64,000 bases of DNA from Bacteroidia bacterium (lineage in GTDB: Bacteria > Bacteroidota > Bacteroidia > AKYH767-A > OLB10). A program made the translations under genes and the position numbers. The stretch covers positions 1,922,001-1,986,000 of the forward strand of contig JBAOIA010000011.1 in the NCBI GenBank assembly GCA_037045145.1. The letters run 5' to 3'. Position 1 is the stretch's first letter, and the number at the start of each line of letters is the position of its first letter. Positions 36,902 through 47,200 of this stretch are shown here, piece by piece. The notes beneath the pieces were generated by a model. The model ran no database searches. It had not been told where the DNA came from and was given only the letters and a program-made list of their open reading frames with translations.

Positions 36902-38950
36902 ATGTATATTTTCCCACCTCAGTCATTACTTGCTGATGAGTTCAATGCCGTAAAATCAAACATTGCTCAGAGTTGTTTTACACCGGCTGCTGCTCAGGAG
37001 ATTCTGAATCTAACCCCAAGCACTGATAGAGATTATATAGAATTACAACTTGGGCGTACGGAAGAAATGCGAAAGTTGCTTTCAGATGCAGAACCTTTTC
37101 CCGTTTCAGGCTATTGTGATTTGACCAAAGAACTTCAATTGCTTAAGATTGAAAATAGTGTTTTGTTGCCTTCACAGGCATTACAAGTTGCTTCACTCAC
37201 ACATACTGTTGACCTAATCATAAAATTTTTCAATCAGGCAGAAAGACATCCTTTACTCAAACAAATTCTTAATGATTGCATTTTTGAGCCGGCTATTGCA
37301 AACGAAATAGAGAGAGTGCTTGATTCTTTTGGTGTGGTACGATCAACAGCATCAACAGAATTAATGCACATCAGACGCACCTTACAAAGGCAACGTGCAG
37401 AATCTGACAGAGCCTATCAACAGGTTATTGCACGCTATAAGAAAAATGGATGGTTAACAGATAGCGAAGAGTCTTCGCGCAACGGAAGACGTGTTCTTTC
37501 AATTGTTGCAGAGCAAAAAAGGACAATCAATGGTATCATTCACGATATGTCTGCAACCGGTAAAACAGCATTTGTTGAGCCCGATGAAGTGTTGCACATT
37601 AATAACCACATTCAACAGTTAGAGCAGGACGAGCGACTTGAAATCACTCGGATTATGAGGCAACTCACTATTTTTCTGCGGAATTATTATACAACACTTC
37701 AGCAATATTTTTTTATACTTACTCAAATGGATATGCATCACGCCAAAGCACTTTTTGCGCTCAACTATCGTGCTGTTAAACCAGAAATTACGATTAAATC
37801 TGAAATTAATCTTGTAAATGCATCACATCCTATATTATTAATGCAGCAAAAAGATGTTCAAAAAAATGTTGTCCCATTTACTCTGCATCTTAATAGTGAA
37901 AAGCGAATTTTAATAATCAGCGGACCTAATGCCGGAGGTAAAACAGTTTGCATGAAAGCAGTTGGACTTTTGCTGATTATGGCGCAATCCGGTATTCATG
38001 TCACTGCAAAAGCAGGTTCAATAATTGGTGTTTTCAATAAACTTCTGATTGATATTGGCGACTCTCAATCTATAGAATATGAATTAAGCACATACAGTTC
38101 CAGGTTAAAAAACATGAAAGTTTTTTTTGAGCAGGTTGACAATAAATCACTCTTTTTGATTGACGAACTTGGCAGCGGTACAGATCCGCAACTTGGAGGT
38201 GCATTAGCAGAAGCAATGCTTGAAGCCTTGAATCAAAAACGATCCGCAGGTATTGTCACAACACATTATATGAATCTTAAGGTGCTTGCAGAAAAGGTTC
38301 CCGGATTTATTAATGGTTCTATGTCGTTTGACAAAAGGAATCTTAAGCCGCTTTTTCAACTTCAAATTGGCAAGCCGGGAAGTTCTTATACATTTATTGT
38401 TGCAGAGCGTAGTGGACTTCCTCAGCAAATCATTAACAATGCTCGAGCGAAGGTTCCAAAGACGCATATGTTGCTCGAAAAATTGCTTTCTAAAGTTGAA
38501 AAGGATAAAATAGTTATTGATGAAAAGTTAAAGTCTATCTTGCAAAAAGAAAAAATGCTCAATACACTTATTAAACAGAATGATGAGTTGATTTATAAAA
38601 ATGAGAATATTAAGAATAGTCTGAATCAACATTTACGCAATCATCAGGAAAATCTAGATAGAAAAGCAGAAGCACGAATTAAGAAATTTGCATTTGATCT
38701 TAAACAGGCTAAGAATAAGAAAACCGTCATTGAAAAGTTTCTTTCAGAAGCAGGTCTTAAAAACAAGAAAAAGGAAAGCATTGTTCAAAGAACCATTGAT
38801 CCTAGAATTATAAATGGTGCGGTTGTGAAACTTTATAATGGAAAAGTGACAGGTATAGTTCAGTCTATTGATCAGGAAAATGCAACTGTTCTATTTGGAA
38901 ACTTTACAACAAAGTGCAAATTAACAGATTTAATACTTGACAGTAAATAG
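36902..38950 (+). CDS. MutS2-like DNA-binding ATPase without Smr domain
   Basis: The 682-residue protein belongs to the MutS2 branch of the MutS family. It has the N-terminal clamp and core region, Walker A ISGPNAGGKTVCMKAVG, Walker B SLFLIDELGSGTDPQ and the His switch region VTTHYMNLKVLA. A lysine-rich coiled coil and a small KOW-like end (GAVVKLYNGKVTGIVQSI) follow. The frame stops there, with no C-terminal Smr nuclease domain, which full-length MutS2 proteins of about 780 residues carry. Roles reported for the family are suppression of recombination and rescue of collided ribosomes. Confidence 0.88.
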   Translation: MYIFPPQSLLADEFNAVKSNIAQSCFTPAAAQEILNLTPSTDRDYIELQLGRTEEMRKLLSDAEPFPVSGYCDLTKELQLLKIENSVLLPSQALQVASLTHTVDLIIKFFNQAERHPLLKQILNDCIFEPAIANEIERVLDSFGVVRSTASTELMHIRRTLQRQRAESDRAYQQVIARYKKNGWLTDSEESSRNGRRVLSIVAEQKRTINGIIHDMSATGKTAFVEPDEVLHINNHIQQLEQDERLEITRIMRQLTIFLRNYYTTLQQYFFILTQMDMHHAKALFALNYRAVKPEITIKSEINLVNASHPILLMQQKDVQKNVVPFTLHLNSEKRILIISGPNAGGKTVCMKAVGLLLIMAQSGIHVTAKAGSIIGVFNKLLIDIGDSQSIEYELSTYSSRLKNMKVFFEQVDNKSLFLIDELGSGTDPQLGGALAEAMLEALNQKRSAGIVTTHYMNLKVLAEKVPGFINGSMSFDKRNLKPLFQLQIGKPGSSYTFIVAERSGLPQQIINNARAKVPKTHMLLEKLLSKVEKDKIVIDEKLKSILQKEKMLNTLIKQNDELIYKNENIKNSLNQHLRNHQENLDRKAEARIKKFAFDLKQAKNKKTVIEKFLSEAGLKNKKKESIVQRTIDPRIINGAVVKLYNGKVTGIVQSIDQENATVLFGNFTTKCKLTDLILDSK

Positions 38951-38971
38951 GTGATGTCAATTTATTTAAGG

Positions 38972-39045
38972 AATGACCTTTGCATTCTTATTAAACTAAT
39001 CTTGCAATATGTATTATGCAATATAGTTTTTTATTGAAGGTCATT
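38972..39045. repeat. Inverted repeat between mutS2-like gene and ssrA
   Basis: 9-bp arms AATGACCTT (38972-38980) and AAGGTCATT (39037-39045) are separated by 56 bases. The two genes converge here. The long spacer makes a simple terminator doubtful, but the fold could still end transcription from either side. Confidence 0.3.
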
Positions 39046-39085
39046 TCATACAACTGCCCACATTGCTTAGAGCTGAAAAAAAAAG

Positions 39086-39480
39086 TGGAGCCGGTGAGAT
39101 TTGAACTCACGTCCAGATATGGAATCCATACACTTTCTACATGCTTAGCCGGTATTTAATTGTAGGGATAAAAAAAGACTACCTGCTGGTCGGATTTATC
39201 CTTAGCTCTTATTTTCTTACTGTTGCACCAGAGCACAACAACAGCCAGTTCATATCTATGATGCCCAATTCGCAAACGCTATGAACTTAAGTCTGCGTAG
39301 GACAGCTTGTGCTACCACCTTGTGGCAGCATCAGGCAATTCTTCTTGGAAGAATTAAGCCGCAAGCGCGTAGTTTGTTTCGCCATTTAAGCGAGTTGTGA
39401 ATCGGGATTTACGGGTCGTTCTCACAGCACCCGGCATGCTTACGTATTTATTACGCACACTGTCGAAACCTTTCGGCCCC
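39086..39480 (-). ncRNA. ssrA: Transfer-messenger RNA (tmRNA)
   Basis: The minus strand begins GGGGCCGAAAGGTTTCGACAG and ends with the T-arm GAGTTCAAATCTC and CCGGCTCCA. The first seven bases pair with CGGCTCC at the 3' end (one G-U). The 3' CCA is not encoded; the sequence runs into a T tract, a likely terminator. The tag frame is 39354-39383: GGC GAA ACA AAC TAC GCG CTT GCG GCT TAA, giving GETNYALAA after the Ala from the charged tmRNA. The tag ends in the usual LAA degradation signal. About 395 nt is a normal one-piece length. Confidence 0.97.
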
Positions 39481-39502
39481 ATATTTATCAAAGAACAGAA
39501 TG

Positions 39503-39510
39503 CAAATTTA
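39503..39510 (-). promoter_or_regulatory. -7 box (TAAATTTG) for ssrA
   Basis: This is an exact TAnnTTTG match on the minus strand, 23 bases before the mature tmRNA 5' end. That leaves room for a short leader removed during processing. Confidence 0.5.
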
Positions 39511-39539
39511 CAGCAATTCTGTGACACATTTATGAATAT

Positions 39540-39572
39540 TTTGCTGTCAGTTTTTTTAGAAATGTATTTTTG
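39540..39572 (+). promoter_or_regulatory. Promoter for yebC (TTTG, 21 bases, TATTTTTG)
   Basis: Both Bacteroidota elements are present: TTTG at 39540-39543 and TATTTTTG at 39565-39572, 20 bases before the ATG at 39592. This is the best-formed promoter I see in the window. It also shows that longer upstream reading through the ssrA region is not coding. Confidence 0.65.
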
Positions 39573-39591
39573 CATCAAACCGTTTTACATT

Positions 39592-40299
39592 ATGGGACGA
39601 ATTTTTGAAAAACGCAAGCATAAAATGTTTGCACGCTATGCCAAAATGGCTAAGGCATTTACACGTGTAGGAAAAGAAATTGCAATTGCTGTTAAACAAG
39701 GTGGCCCCGATCCACATCATAACGCCAAGCTCAGGCAGGTGATGCAAAATGCCAAGAGTTTAAATATGCCCAAAGACAGGGTGGATGCTGCCATTAAACG
39801 TGCTTCGAGCAAAGACATGAAAGATTACGAGGAGATAACCTATGAAGGTTATGCTCCTTTTGGTGTGGCGATCTTAGTAGAATGTGCTACTGATAATCCA
39901 ACGCGTACTGTTGCCAATATAAGAATGCATTTCAACAGAGAAGAAGGTAACCTCGGCACTTCAGGCTCTGTTGCCTTTATGTTTGAAAGACGTGGCTTGT
40001 TTAAATTTGCTGCCGAGGGTAAAAATCTGGATGAGCTGGAATTGGAGCTCATTGATTTTGGCCTTATAGAAATTTGGGAAGAGGATTCTTTTATTTACTT
40101 GTATTGCAACTTTGAAGACTTTGGCAGCATGACAAAGATTTTAGAAGACAGGAATATTGAGATTATTAGCAGCGAGTTGACCCGAGTACCACTGACACTC
40201 ACAGAGGTAACAGAAGAGCAAGAGCAGAAAATTCAAGTGCTCATTGACCGACTTGAAGATGATGAAGATGTACAGAGTGTTTTTAACAACATGAAATAA
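39592..40299 (+). CDS. yebC: YebC/PmpR family protein
   Basis: The 235-residue protein begins MGRIFEKRKHKMFARYAKM. It continues with family blocks ARVGKEI-like (FTRVGKEIAIAVKQGG), NMPKDRVDAAIKRAS, YEGYAPFGVAILVEC and FNREEGNLGTSGSVAFMFE. It was described as a transcriptional regulator. More recent work on the family points to easing ribosome stalling, which fits its place beside ssrA. I chose the ATG at 39592 because it follows the promoter and matches the family start. The frame stays open back to 39397 but that stretch lies in the tmRNA gene. Confidence 0.93.
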   Translation: MGRIFEKRKHKMFARYAKMAKAFTRVGKEIAIAVKQGGPDPHHNAKLRQVMQNAKSLNMPKDRVDAAIKRASSKDMKDYEEITYEGYAPFGVAILVECATDNPTRTVANIRMHFNREEGNLGTSGSVAFMFERRGLFKFAAEGKNLDELELELIDFGLIEIWEEDSFIYLYCNFEDFGSMTKILEDRNIEIISSELTRVPLTLTEVTEEQEQKIQVLIDRLEDDEDVQSVFNNMK

Positions 40300-40307
40300 A
40301 AGCAGAC

Positions 40308-41453
40308 ATAAAAACAGATGTAATTATCATTGGGGCAGGGCCTGCTGGTTCTGCTTGTGTTATGGCACTTAAAGATGCAGGTCTAAACATTGTTTGGATT
40401 GATAAGACCACATTTCCGAGGGATAAAGTTTGTGGTGATGCCATTCCTTCGAATGTGCAACGTGTGCTAAGTTCCATTGATGTTTCTCTCAACGAAAAAT
40501 TCTTACAGCATTTTTCTGAAAAAGTACAGGTAGAGGGCTGCCGTTTTGTTGCTCCTGATAAATCCTCATTCGATTTAACATTTGTTACAAAAGGTCATGC
40601 TGCCAAGCGGTTGCATTTCGATCATTTTCTTTTTAATCTGGCAAATGAATGCAACAGTCATGTCAGTTTTATTGGAAATGCATCTGTTGAATCTGTTGTG
40701 AACAGCGCAACGGTCGTTACCGTTAAGTTGACCGATGGAAGGATAATTGAAGGTCAGATAATTATTGGCTGTGATGGAGCAAACTCAGTTGTCAGAAAGA
40801 ATTTGTCGCATCCGTTTATCCGTAAAAAAGAAAATATTGCAGCTGTCCGTGCATATTATAATAATGTTGCAAATCTTGAACATAAAATGCTTGAGATTCA
40901 TATTGTCAAAAATTATATGCCTGGATATTTCTGGATATTTCCGCTGCCGGAGAATCAATCTAATGTTGGCTTTGGTATGGTTAATCGGTTTATTACAAAT
41001 CGTAAAATAGATTTGAAAAAAGCTTTGATAGAAGTCATTCAAAACGATAGCGCCATTAGTCCTCGATTTAGTCAGGCAAGTACTGATGGTGTGATTTCAG
41101 GATTCGGGCTACCATGCGGTGGACGAAAAAATCCTGTTTCAGGACAGAGATTTTTGCTCTGCGGTGATGCAGCCTCACTCATTAATCCCGCTACAGGCGA
41201 GGGCATTGGCAATGCAATGATAAGTGGGCGAATGGCTGCTATACACATTATCAATTGTTTTCAGTCAAACAACTTTACACAGTCATTCAATGAACAATAT
41301 GACAAAATGGTTTATGACAAACTTCTTGGCGATTTACGTATTCAGCATTGGTTACAACGTATTACTGCGGACAGAGAATGGCTAATTAACTTTGCATTGA
41401 AGCATGTGAGCAACAACCATTGGATAAGACAAAAAATAAGAAAGTTTTTCTAA
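40308..41453 (+). CDS. Geranylgeranyl-reductase-type FAD oxidoreductase, no standard start codon
   Basis: About 382 residues. The frame opens after a stop at 40284 and contains no ATG, GTG or TTG before the FAD motif VIIIGAGPAGSACVMALKDAG. Relatives usually begin MKTDVIIIGAGPAG, and here the matching codons are ATA AAA ACA GAT, so the start should be the ATA at 40308. The first ATG, at 40362, would delete the FAD-binding motif. Later blocks are VCGDAIPS, IIGCDGANSVVRK and LLCGDAASLINPATGEGIG. It probably saturates isoprenoid chains or acts on another lipid. An ATA start, a mutated ATG or an assembly error are all possible. Confidence 0.75.
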   Translation: MKTDVIIIGAGPAGSACVMALKDAGLNIVWIDKTTFPRDKVCGDAIPSNVQRVLSSIDVSLNEKFLQHFSEKVQVEGCRFVAPDKSSFDLTFVTKGHAAKRLHFDHFLFNLANECNSHVSFIGNASVESVVNSATVVTVKLTDGRIIEGQIIIGCDGANSVVRKNLSHPFIRKKENIAAVRAYYNNVANLEHKMLEIHIVKNYMPGYFWIFPLPENQSNVGFGMVNRFITNRKIDLKKALIEVIQNDSAISPRFSQASTDGVISGFGLPCGGRKNPVSGQRFLLCGDAASLINPATGEGIGNAMISGRMAAIHIINCFQSNNFTQSFNEQYDKMVYDKLLGDLRIQHWLQRITADREWLINFALKHVSNNHWIRQKIRKFF

Positions 41454-41456
41454 AAA

Positions 41457-42689
41457 TCAAGATTGTTTTTCTTTTATTCTTATAACTTCAGCAAGAGTTG
41501 GTATCAGTGTTTTATGTTTTTTTACAATAGGATTCTCAGTATCCCAAACATACCCGGCCAAAACTGAACAAATTTGCTTTTTTATATTTGTATCAATGTC
41601 ATTTGAATATATGATAGTCTGAAGATCGCCATTATACCATCCGAGAACAAATGTTCTGAATACGTCTATGCCTCTGCGTAATTTTTCTTCGTAGGCTTCA
41701 GACCAATTTACCTGTTCTCCATTAAGTGCCTTTTCAGTTAATTTGGCTGCAAGTAATCCAGATCCTGTGGCAAGTGTCACACCGGATGAAAATACCGGGT
41801 CTAAAAACTCTGTGCTGTTGCCGCATAATACATAGCCTGGGCCAAACAACTGTTTTGAACGTACTGCATAATTGTGGATTGTGCGTGGCTCAAAAACCAA
41901 CTGTTCATTTTCAAATCTGCCTGCCAGGTCGCCAAAAGTTCTGATATGGTTTAAAAACTTCTCTCCTTTATTTGCAGCAAACTCATCAATCAACTCAACA
42001 TTACTCACTACACCTACAGAAGTAGTCATATCACTGAAAGGAATAGCCCATATCCAGGCACTGTTTTCATTAAAAGAGTGGATAAAAATATTAGCACCTG
42101 CTTGTTTTGTTCGTTGGGTGTCATGAATGTGGCAAAAAACTGCGCCACGTGGCGGTGTACTCACAGGCTCCTCTAATTTAAATAAACGAGGTAGCACACG
42201 ACCATATCCGCTGGCATCAATGATGAATTTCGATTTAACAGTATGTGTCTTTCCGAAATTATCTGTGTAGGTAGTTGTTTGTTCATTTGCAGAAGCCTCA
42301 ACAGAATTTACCTCACATTCAAATTTTACTTCAACGCCCTGCTCAATTGCAGTTGAAATAAGTATGTTGTCAAAATCAGCACGTTTTACCTGCCATGTCC
42401 ATGACCAGCCATTGCTAAACTGATCGTTAAATAAAAACTCCGTCTTATGTTTCCCTTTATAAAATGCAGCGCCTGTTTTTTCCTGAAATCCATGTTCCTT
42501 TATGTTTTCAATAAACCCAACCTCAGAGAGATGGTCCATGCAATGCGGTAATAAACTTTCACCTATCACAAAACGCGGAAATTTCTGTTTTTCCAGTACA
42601 AGTACTTTTAAGTTTTGCTTATTCAGATAAGCAGAAGCAACAGCACCGGCCGGACCTGCACCAATAATCAATACATCAACGATTTCCAT
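41457..42689 (-). CDS. Flavin-dependent halogenase-like oxidoreductase
   Basis: The 410-residue FAD protein has GAGPAGAVASA at 10-20, FPRFVIGESLLPHCMD, and EKTGAAF at 70-76 with K71 placed like the catalytic Lys of halogenases. WIWAIP at 212-217 is the W-x-W-x-I-P motif that marks flavin-dependent halogenases. CGNSTEFLDPVFSSGVTLA follows. It would chlorinate a phenolic or indolic group with FADH2 from a separate reductase. It is convergent with the geranylgeranyl-reductase-type gene, 3 bases apart. Downstream partners suggest an aryl polyene substrate. A monooxygenase role remains possible. Confidence 0.8.
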   Translation of the reverse strand: MEIVDVLIIGAGPAGAVASAYLNKQNLKVLVLEKQKFPRFVIGESLLPHCMDHLSEVGFIENIKEHGFQEKTGAAFYKGKHKTEFLFNDQFSNGWSWTWQVKRADFDNILISTAIEQGVEVKFECEVNSVEASANEQTTTYTDNFGKTHTVKSKFIIDASGYGRVLPRLFKLEEPVSTPPRGAVFCHIHDTQRTKQAGANIFIHSFNENSAWIWAIPFSDMTTSVGVVSNVELIDEFAANKGEKFLNHIRTFGDLAGRFENEQLVFEPRTIHNYAVRSKQLFGPGYVLCGNSTEFLDPVFSSGVTLATGSGLLAAKLTEKALNGEQVNWSEAYEEKLRRGIDVFRTFVLGWYNGDLQTIIYSNDIDTNIKKQICSVLAGYVWDTENPIVKKHKTLIPTLAEVIRIKEKQS

Positions 42690-42766
42690 AATCTCTATCT
42701 TGTAATCTATTTTTTTTGCGAAGCAAATGTAGTAGTTATATTTTTTTAAACTACACTAAAAAAATT

Positions 42767-44296
42767 TTAGGGTTGATTAATTTTTTTAAGTAGCGTTTCT
42801 CTATTTGTAAATTCAAAGCATGTTAATAGTGCACTAATAGCTGTCCCTAATATACCATGAAAAACAATGTTTTGACCTGTTAACCACAAGTTAGGGATTT
42901 TTGTTTTAGGATGTAACATACTTGATAATGGCGAGTGACTGTTTTTTAAGATTCCGTAAATGGAACCATTTGTGCTGGCCGTATAGTCCTTAAAAGTCAA
43001 AGGGGTTGAGCTATAAACATGCAACATAGCTTTTCGTAAATCCGGAAATAAAGTCTCTAACTTTTCAAGTACTTTTTCTTCCTTTTGCCTTTTAAATGCC
43101 TGATAGCTTTCACATCGGTCCGAAGGGTGTGTTGTTGTATTGAAACTATCTTTCCACTGTGCAACATCTTCATGCTTCATATAGCACATGACAGAGATTG
43201 ATTCTGCATAACCTGAACTGTCCAATGGAACAGGAGTAAAGACAAAGAACCCTAAAGGCCAATTGTCTTCAGTGTAATTTATTGTTTCCCAAACATCATC
43301 ATTAAAAAAATGATAAAGGTTGTAATTGAAATAGGGGAAGGATTTTGGTTTAAAAGTAATTTGTAAAAGAAATGCAGATAAAGTTTGCTCAAGATGAGTT
43401 ACTCTCTTGACCCATGATTTTGAAAAGTGATTTGCACCAAAAAGTGAAATAGTTTCATTCGGATGAATTGCTGAGATATAATTTTTCCCTGTTATTTTAT
43501 CACCATTATCAAACAATAGTTGAGAAATTTTATTGTCAGCACTAAATGTTGCACCTGTAACTTGCTTATGCGTATAGATGTCAACACCTTCTTTACGCAT
43601 GTTTTTTGAAAACTGTTTGATTAATTGTGCACCTCCTGTAATAATTTTATAGCTTCCGCAGATATAATTATTGAAAATTAAAGCATGAACAAACAACGGT
43701 GTCTTTTCTTTTACACCTGCATATAACATATTGTTTCCTGCTAATACATTTTGTAATGTTTTATTACTGGTAAGTGACGAAATATATTCCCATGCATTTT
43801 CATTCCTTAAATCTTCGTTAATGTAATCATCTGTGATATTATTATTCAGCTCGTATAAAGGAAACTTTTGACAGTACTCCTGTATCTTCTTGCAAAATTG
43901 ATTTATTGCATGTTCCTCGTCCGGAAAATCTTTACAAAGTGAACTGATGAATTTTTCATAACCCATAGCATGAGCATACTTTCTGCCATCACTAAAACTA
44001 ATGTAGTCATAGCCATCTTCGTCCATTCTTTTTGTTTGCAAAGTATCTTTTAAACCAAAATAATTAAATAGCTTATTGAGATTTTGTCCTTCATCATAGC
44101 CACCAATATAGTGTAGGCCGGTATCGAGAATTTTTTTATCCCGACTGAAAATCTGTAGGCTGCCGCCTAATTGTATATTTTTTTCAATCAAAGCAACTTT
44201 ATGACCTTCTTTAGCTAAAATATATGCACAACTCATTCCGGCAAACCCACCTCCAATAATTACAAAGTCGTAATTTATATTCTCTTTGATTTTCAT
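42767..44296 (-). CDS. CrtI/retinol-saturase-like FAD oxidoreductase
   Basis: The 509-residue protein begins with the FAD site DFVIIGGGFAGMSCAYIL. LIEKNIQLGGSLQIF and LDTGLHYIGGYDEG follow, and the C-terminal LWLTGQNIVFHGILGTA closes the FAD site. This is the phytoene desaturase/retinol saturase superfamily, which moves hydrogens in conjugated polyenes. The gene overlaps the MMPL fusion by 4 bases and lies 77 bases before the halogenase-like gene. The substrate is probably a polyene. It is not a typical carotenoid cluster, as no crtB or crtY is nearby. Confidence 0.85.
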   Translation of the reverse strand: MKIKENINYDFVIIGGGFAGMSCAYILAKEGHKVALIEKNIQLGGSLQIFSRDKKILDTGLHYIGGYDEGQNLNKLFNYFGLKDTLQTKRMDEDGYDYISFSDGRKYAHAMGYEKFISSLCKDFPDEEHAINQFCKKIQEYCQKFPLYELNNNITDDYINEDLRNENAWEYISSLTSNKTLQNVLAGNNMLYAGVKEKTPLFVHALIFNNYICGSYKIITGGAQLIKQFSKNMRKEGVDIYTHKQVTGATFSADNKISQLLFDNGDKITGKNYISAIHPNETISLFGANHFSKSWVKRVTHLEQTLSAFLLQITFKPKSFPYFNYNLYHFFNDDVWETINYTEDNWPLGFFVFTPVPLDSSGYAESISVMCYMKHEDVAQWKDSFNTTTHPSDRCESYQAFKRQKEEKVLEKLETLFPDLRKAMLHVYSSTPLTFKDYTASTNGSIYGILKNSHSPLSSMLHPKTKIPNLWLTGQNIVFHGILGTAISALLTCFEFTNRETLLKKINQP

Positions 44297-47200
44297 TTGC
44301 TAAGTACAAAAAGCCGGTTTGATGTTTTTTGGGAATGTTTATGTTCTGCCACTTTCAGGTTGTGCTTTTTTGCAAACTGATAAATATAGTCAGCACTGAA
44401 GAAATTGAGATTACTTGTTTTTTTATTAAATGAAAATATTTTTGTTGACAATAACTCTGTAAATTTAGTGTTTCCATGTTTTATATCATCGGTTACGCCA
44501 TCACGAATAAATATTATTCCACCTGGCAGCAGGGCTTGGATACATTTCTGCAATACTTTTTCCTGACTATCTGTTTTTAAATAATGTAAGACATCATTAA
44601 GGAAGATTACCTCTGAAGGTGGAATTTCTGATTGTGTAATGTCTTCAGATTTAAATTGCAAGTTGTCACTTTTATTCCAAACATTATATGCAATTGCAAT
44701 TTTATCTTCATCATAATCTAAAGCGCTTATTTTTCTTTCACCATTTTTGTAATGAAGATATAAGTCCATAAATCCATAACCACAACCAAGGTCAGTAATC
44801 AGTAATCTGTTTCCAATGCAGCTATTATAAAAGTCATAATTTTTCTTTTCGAGGTTCCATTTAATCCTGCCATACCACTCTAATACCGGACCTTTGAAAA
44901 TGTAGTTGAAATAGACTTTACGCCAGAGGTAATCAGCATCTTCGCGCTCGTCTTTAAACTTTTTATATTGTTCTTTAAAATAGACAGAAATGGATTTCTG
45001 TCTGCTTCTGTAATCACTACCCCATTTTAAATCATCGGCATATATTCTTGGCAACGCTTTTACGTTTATGGTGCCATCTTTAACCATCATCTCATTCTTT
45101 GGTGAAACATCGCCTGCGCCATGAATCATTATTGGTTGAATATCGGCATTTAGTTTTTCTGCCAGATAAAAGGCTCCTTTATGAAAACGATTGAGATTTC
45201 CATCAGAAGAACGAGAGCCTTCAGGAAAAATCATTATGGAATAGCCTTCATCCATTTTAGTTTTAATGTTGGATATGTTCTCTTCTGTTCCATCTTCAGA
45301 AAAAATATAGCCAACATAACGTACCACCATTCCAAATAAAGGAGAACGATAAACCCAGTCTTTGGCCATAATAATTACTTTGCGGTTCAACATAAGCATT
45401 ATCATTATGTCAAGGAAAGAGGAATGGTTGGCAATGATAATTGAAGGCTTTTTGAAATCAAGCTGATCAAGATTGTAAAATTTCTTTTTTACATGAATGC
45501 CTGAATACAGAACTGATGCAGCAAATTTAGAAGTCAGAAAATTTACAACCTTTCTTTTGGATTTTACGGGTGCAGGAAAAATACTAATGAGCAACAAAAT
45601 AGGATAAAATAAAAGACAGCCTGAAATAAAATAAGTGAAGCAGAAAACAGACATGAATAGCTGTAGAAATGAAATAGGATTGTGCCCATTCTTAATTCTT
45701 CGTTCAACAAAAAGCTTAAAAATAAAGGGTTGGATAAGAAATGAAATCAGCAAAATACAGCTTATGCCAATAACACTTAGTGCAGCAATAGAATGTATTG
45801 CCGGATGCTTTGCAAAATATAAAACTCCGGTTCCAACTATTACTGTTAATGCTGATAATAAAATTGCTGCCTGATAAGATTTTAAATTATCTTTCTTGAA
45901 TTTGTAGCGATTTAATAAACCATCTGTAACAAAAATGCTGAAGTCGTCACCCAAACCGAAAATAAAAGTTGTGATGACAATATTCACAAAGTTAAATTCA
46001 ATATTAAACATTGATGAAATGCCCAATATCCAAATCCAACTTATAACCATTGGCATAAATGCAAGTAGAGCAAGTTCAATGCGACCATAAATTATCAGCA
46101 ATGTAAAAAACACCATGCCTGCAGTGAGATACAGAAGGTAATTAAAGTCGCTACGAACCGACTCAAGCAGTAATGATGCCATTTCGCTGCGGTCAAAAAC
46201 GGTCAAATTTGGAATATTTTTAAATAAAGCTTTAACAGAGTCCTTTTGTGAAGTTGATACTATAAATGATGAAATAAAGACAGATTCTTTAGCACCTGAA
46301 TCTACCATTAAGTCTAAGCCTATTGTTTTCAATAAATCTTTAGATAAAGGCTGATAGGTGTTGTTGTCTATCATTTCATGAAATGGGGCAAAAGCATTGT
46401 CACTAAAGCCCGTTGTGTTTGCAGCATAACTTATTTGATTATTTACACGCTCTTTATTTGCTTTCCAGAATTGTTTCCAATTTTCCTGACGTTCTTTAAA
46501 CAACGAATCAGGAATAAAAAAATCGGCTGTGGATACCGTGTTTTTTATAATGTCATGGGTAGTTAAATTTTTTATTAAAGTGCCTGCTTTGTAATTTGCG
46601 TCAACTGCAGATTCATAATTTTCAGAAGCGGCAATCAAGTAAATCTTTTTTTCAGTTGAAGGATTTATTCCTGTAAGTTCAGCTTCTTTATTTTTCAACG
46701 CTGAAGGATGAAAGCTTAAAGCTTCCACATCGCTGTTGAAACGAATGTTATATGCTTCAAAATAAAAAAACACAGTTATCAGCAGAATGGCAACAATAGC
46801 AAATTTAACTAATGATGGATTAATTACCGGTAGCTTGAATAATTTGACAGGTTTATGCTGAGTGTAATCAAAGCGGGTGATAGTGATTATGACAGGTAAT
46901 CCTGCAAGTGTAAAAAATGCTGAACCAGCTAATGCCATGGATGCGAATAGACCAAAATCGCCTAAAACAACAGAGTTGGTATAGTTTAAGGCAAGGAGTG
47001 CTAATACAGTTGTAATACTTCCTGTAAGCAGCGGCACAGTTATTTCTTTTAAAGTCTCCTCAATGGATTTGGTGTGCTGCAGATGTGTGAAAAAGTGAAA
47101 TGAATAGTCAAGTATGATTCCAATAACAATAGCTCCTGTTGCCAATGAAATGGCTGAAATTTCAGGACGTAAAAATCCCATCGCTCCAAGTGCCAACATG

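Noticed and set aside
39354..39578. 74-residue minus-strand reading frame ending in GETNYALAA
   Set aside because: Only its last nine codons are translated, as the tmRNA tag. The rest is tmRNA structure and promoter.
39397..39591. Upstream extension of yebC by 65 residues
   Set aside because: It runs through the tmRNA gene and across a good promoter, and the family start matches the ATG at 39592.
40362..41453. ATG at 40362 as the start of the FAD reductase
   Set aside because: It would remove the GAGPAG FAD-binding motif that is present just upstream in the same frame.
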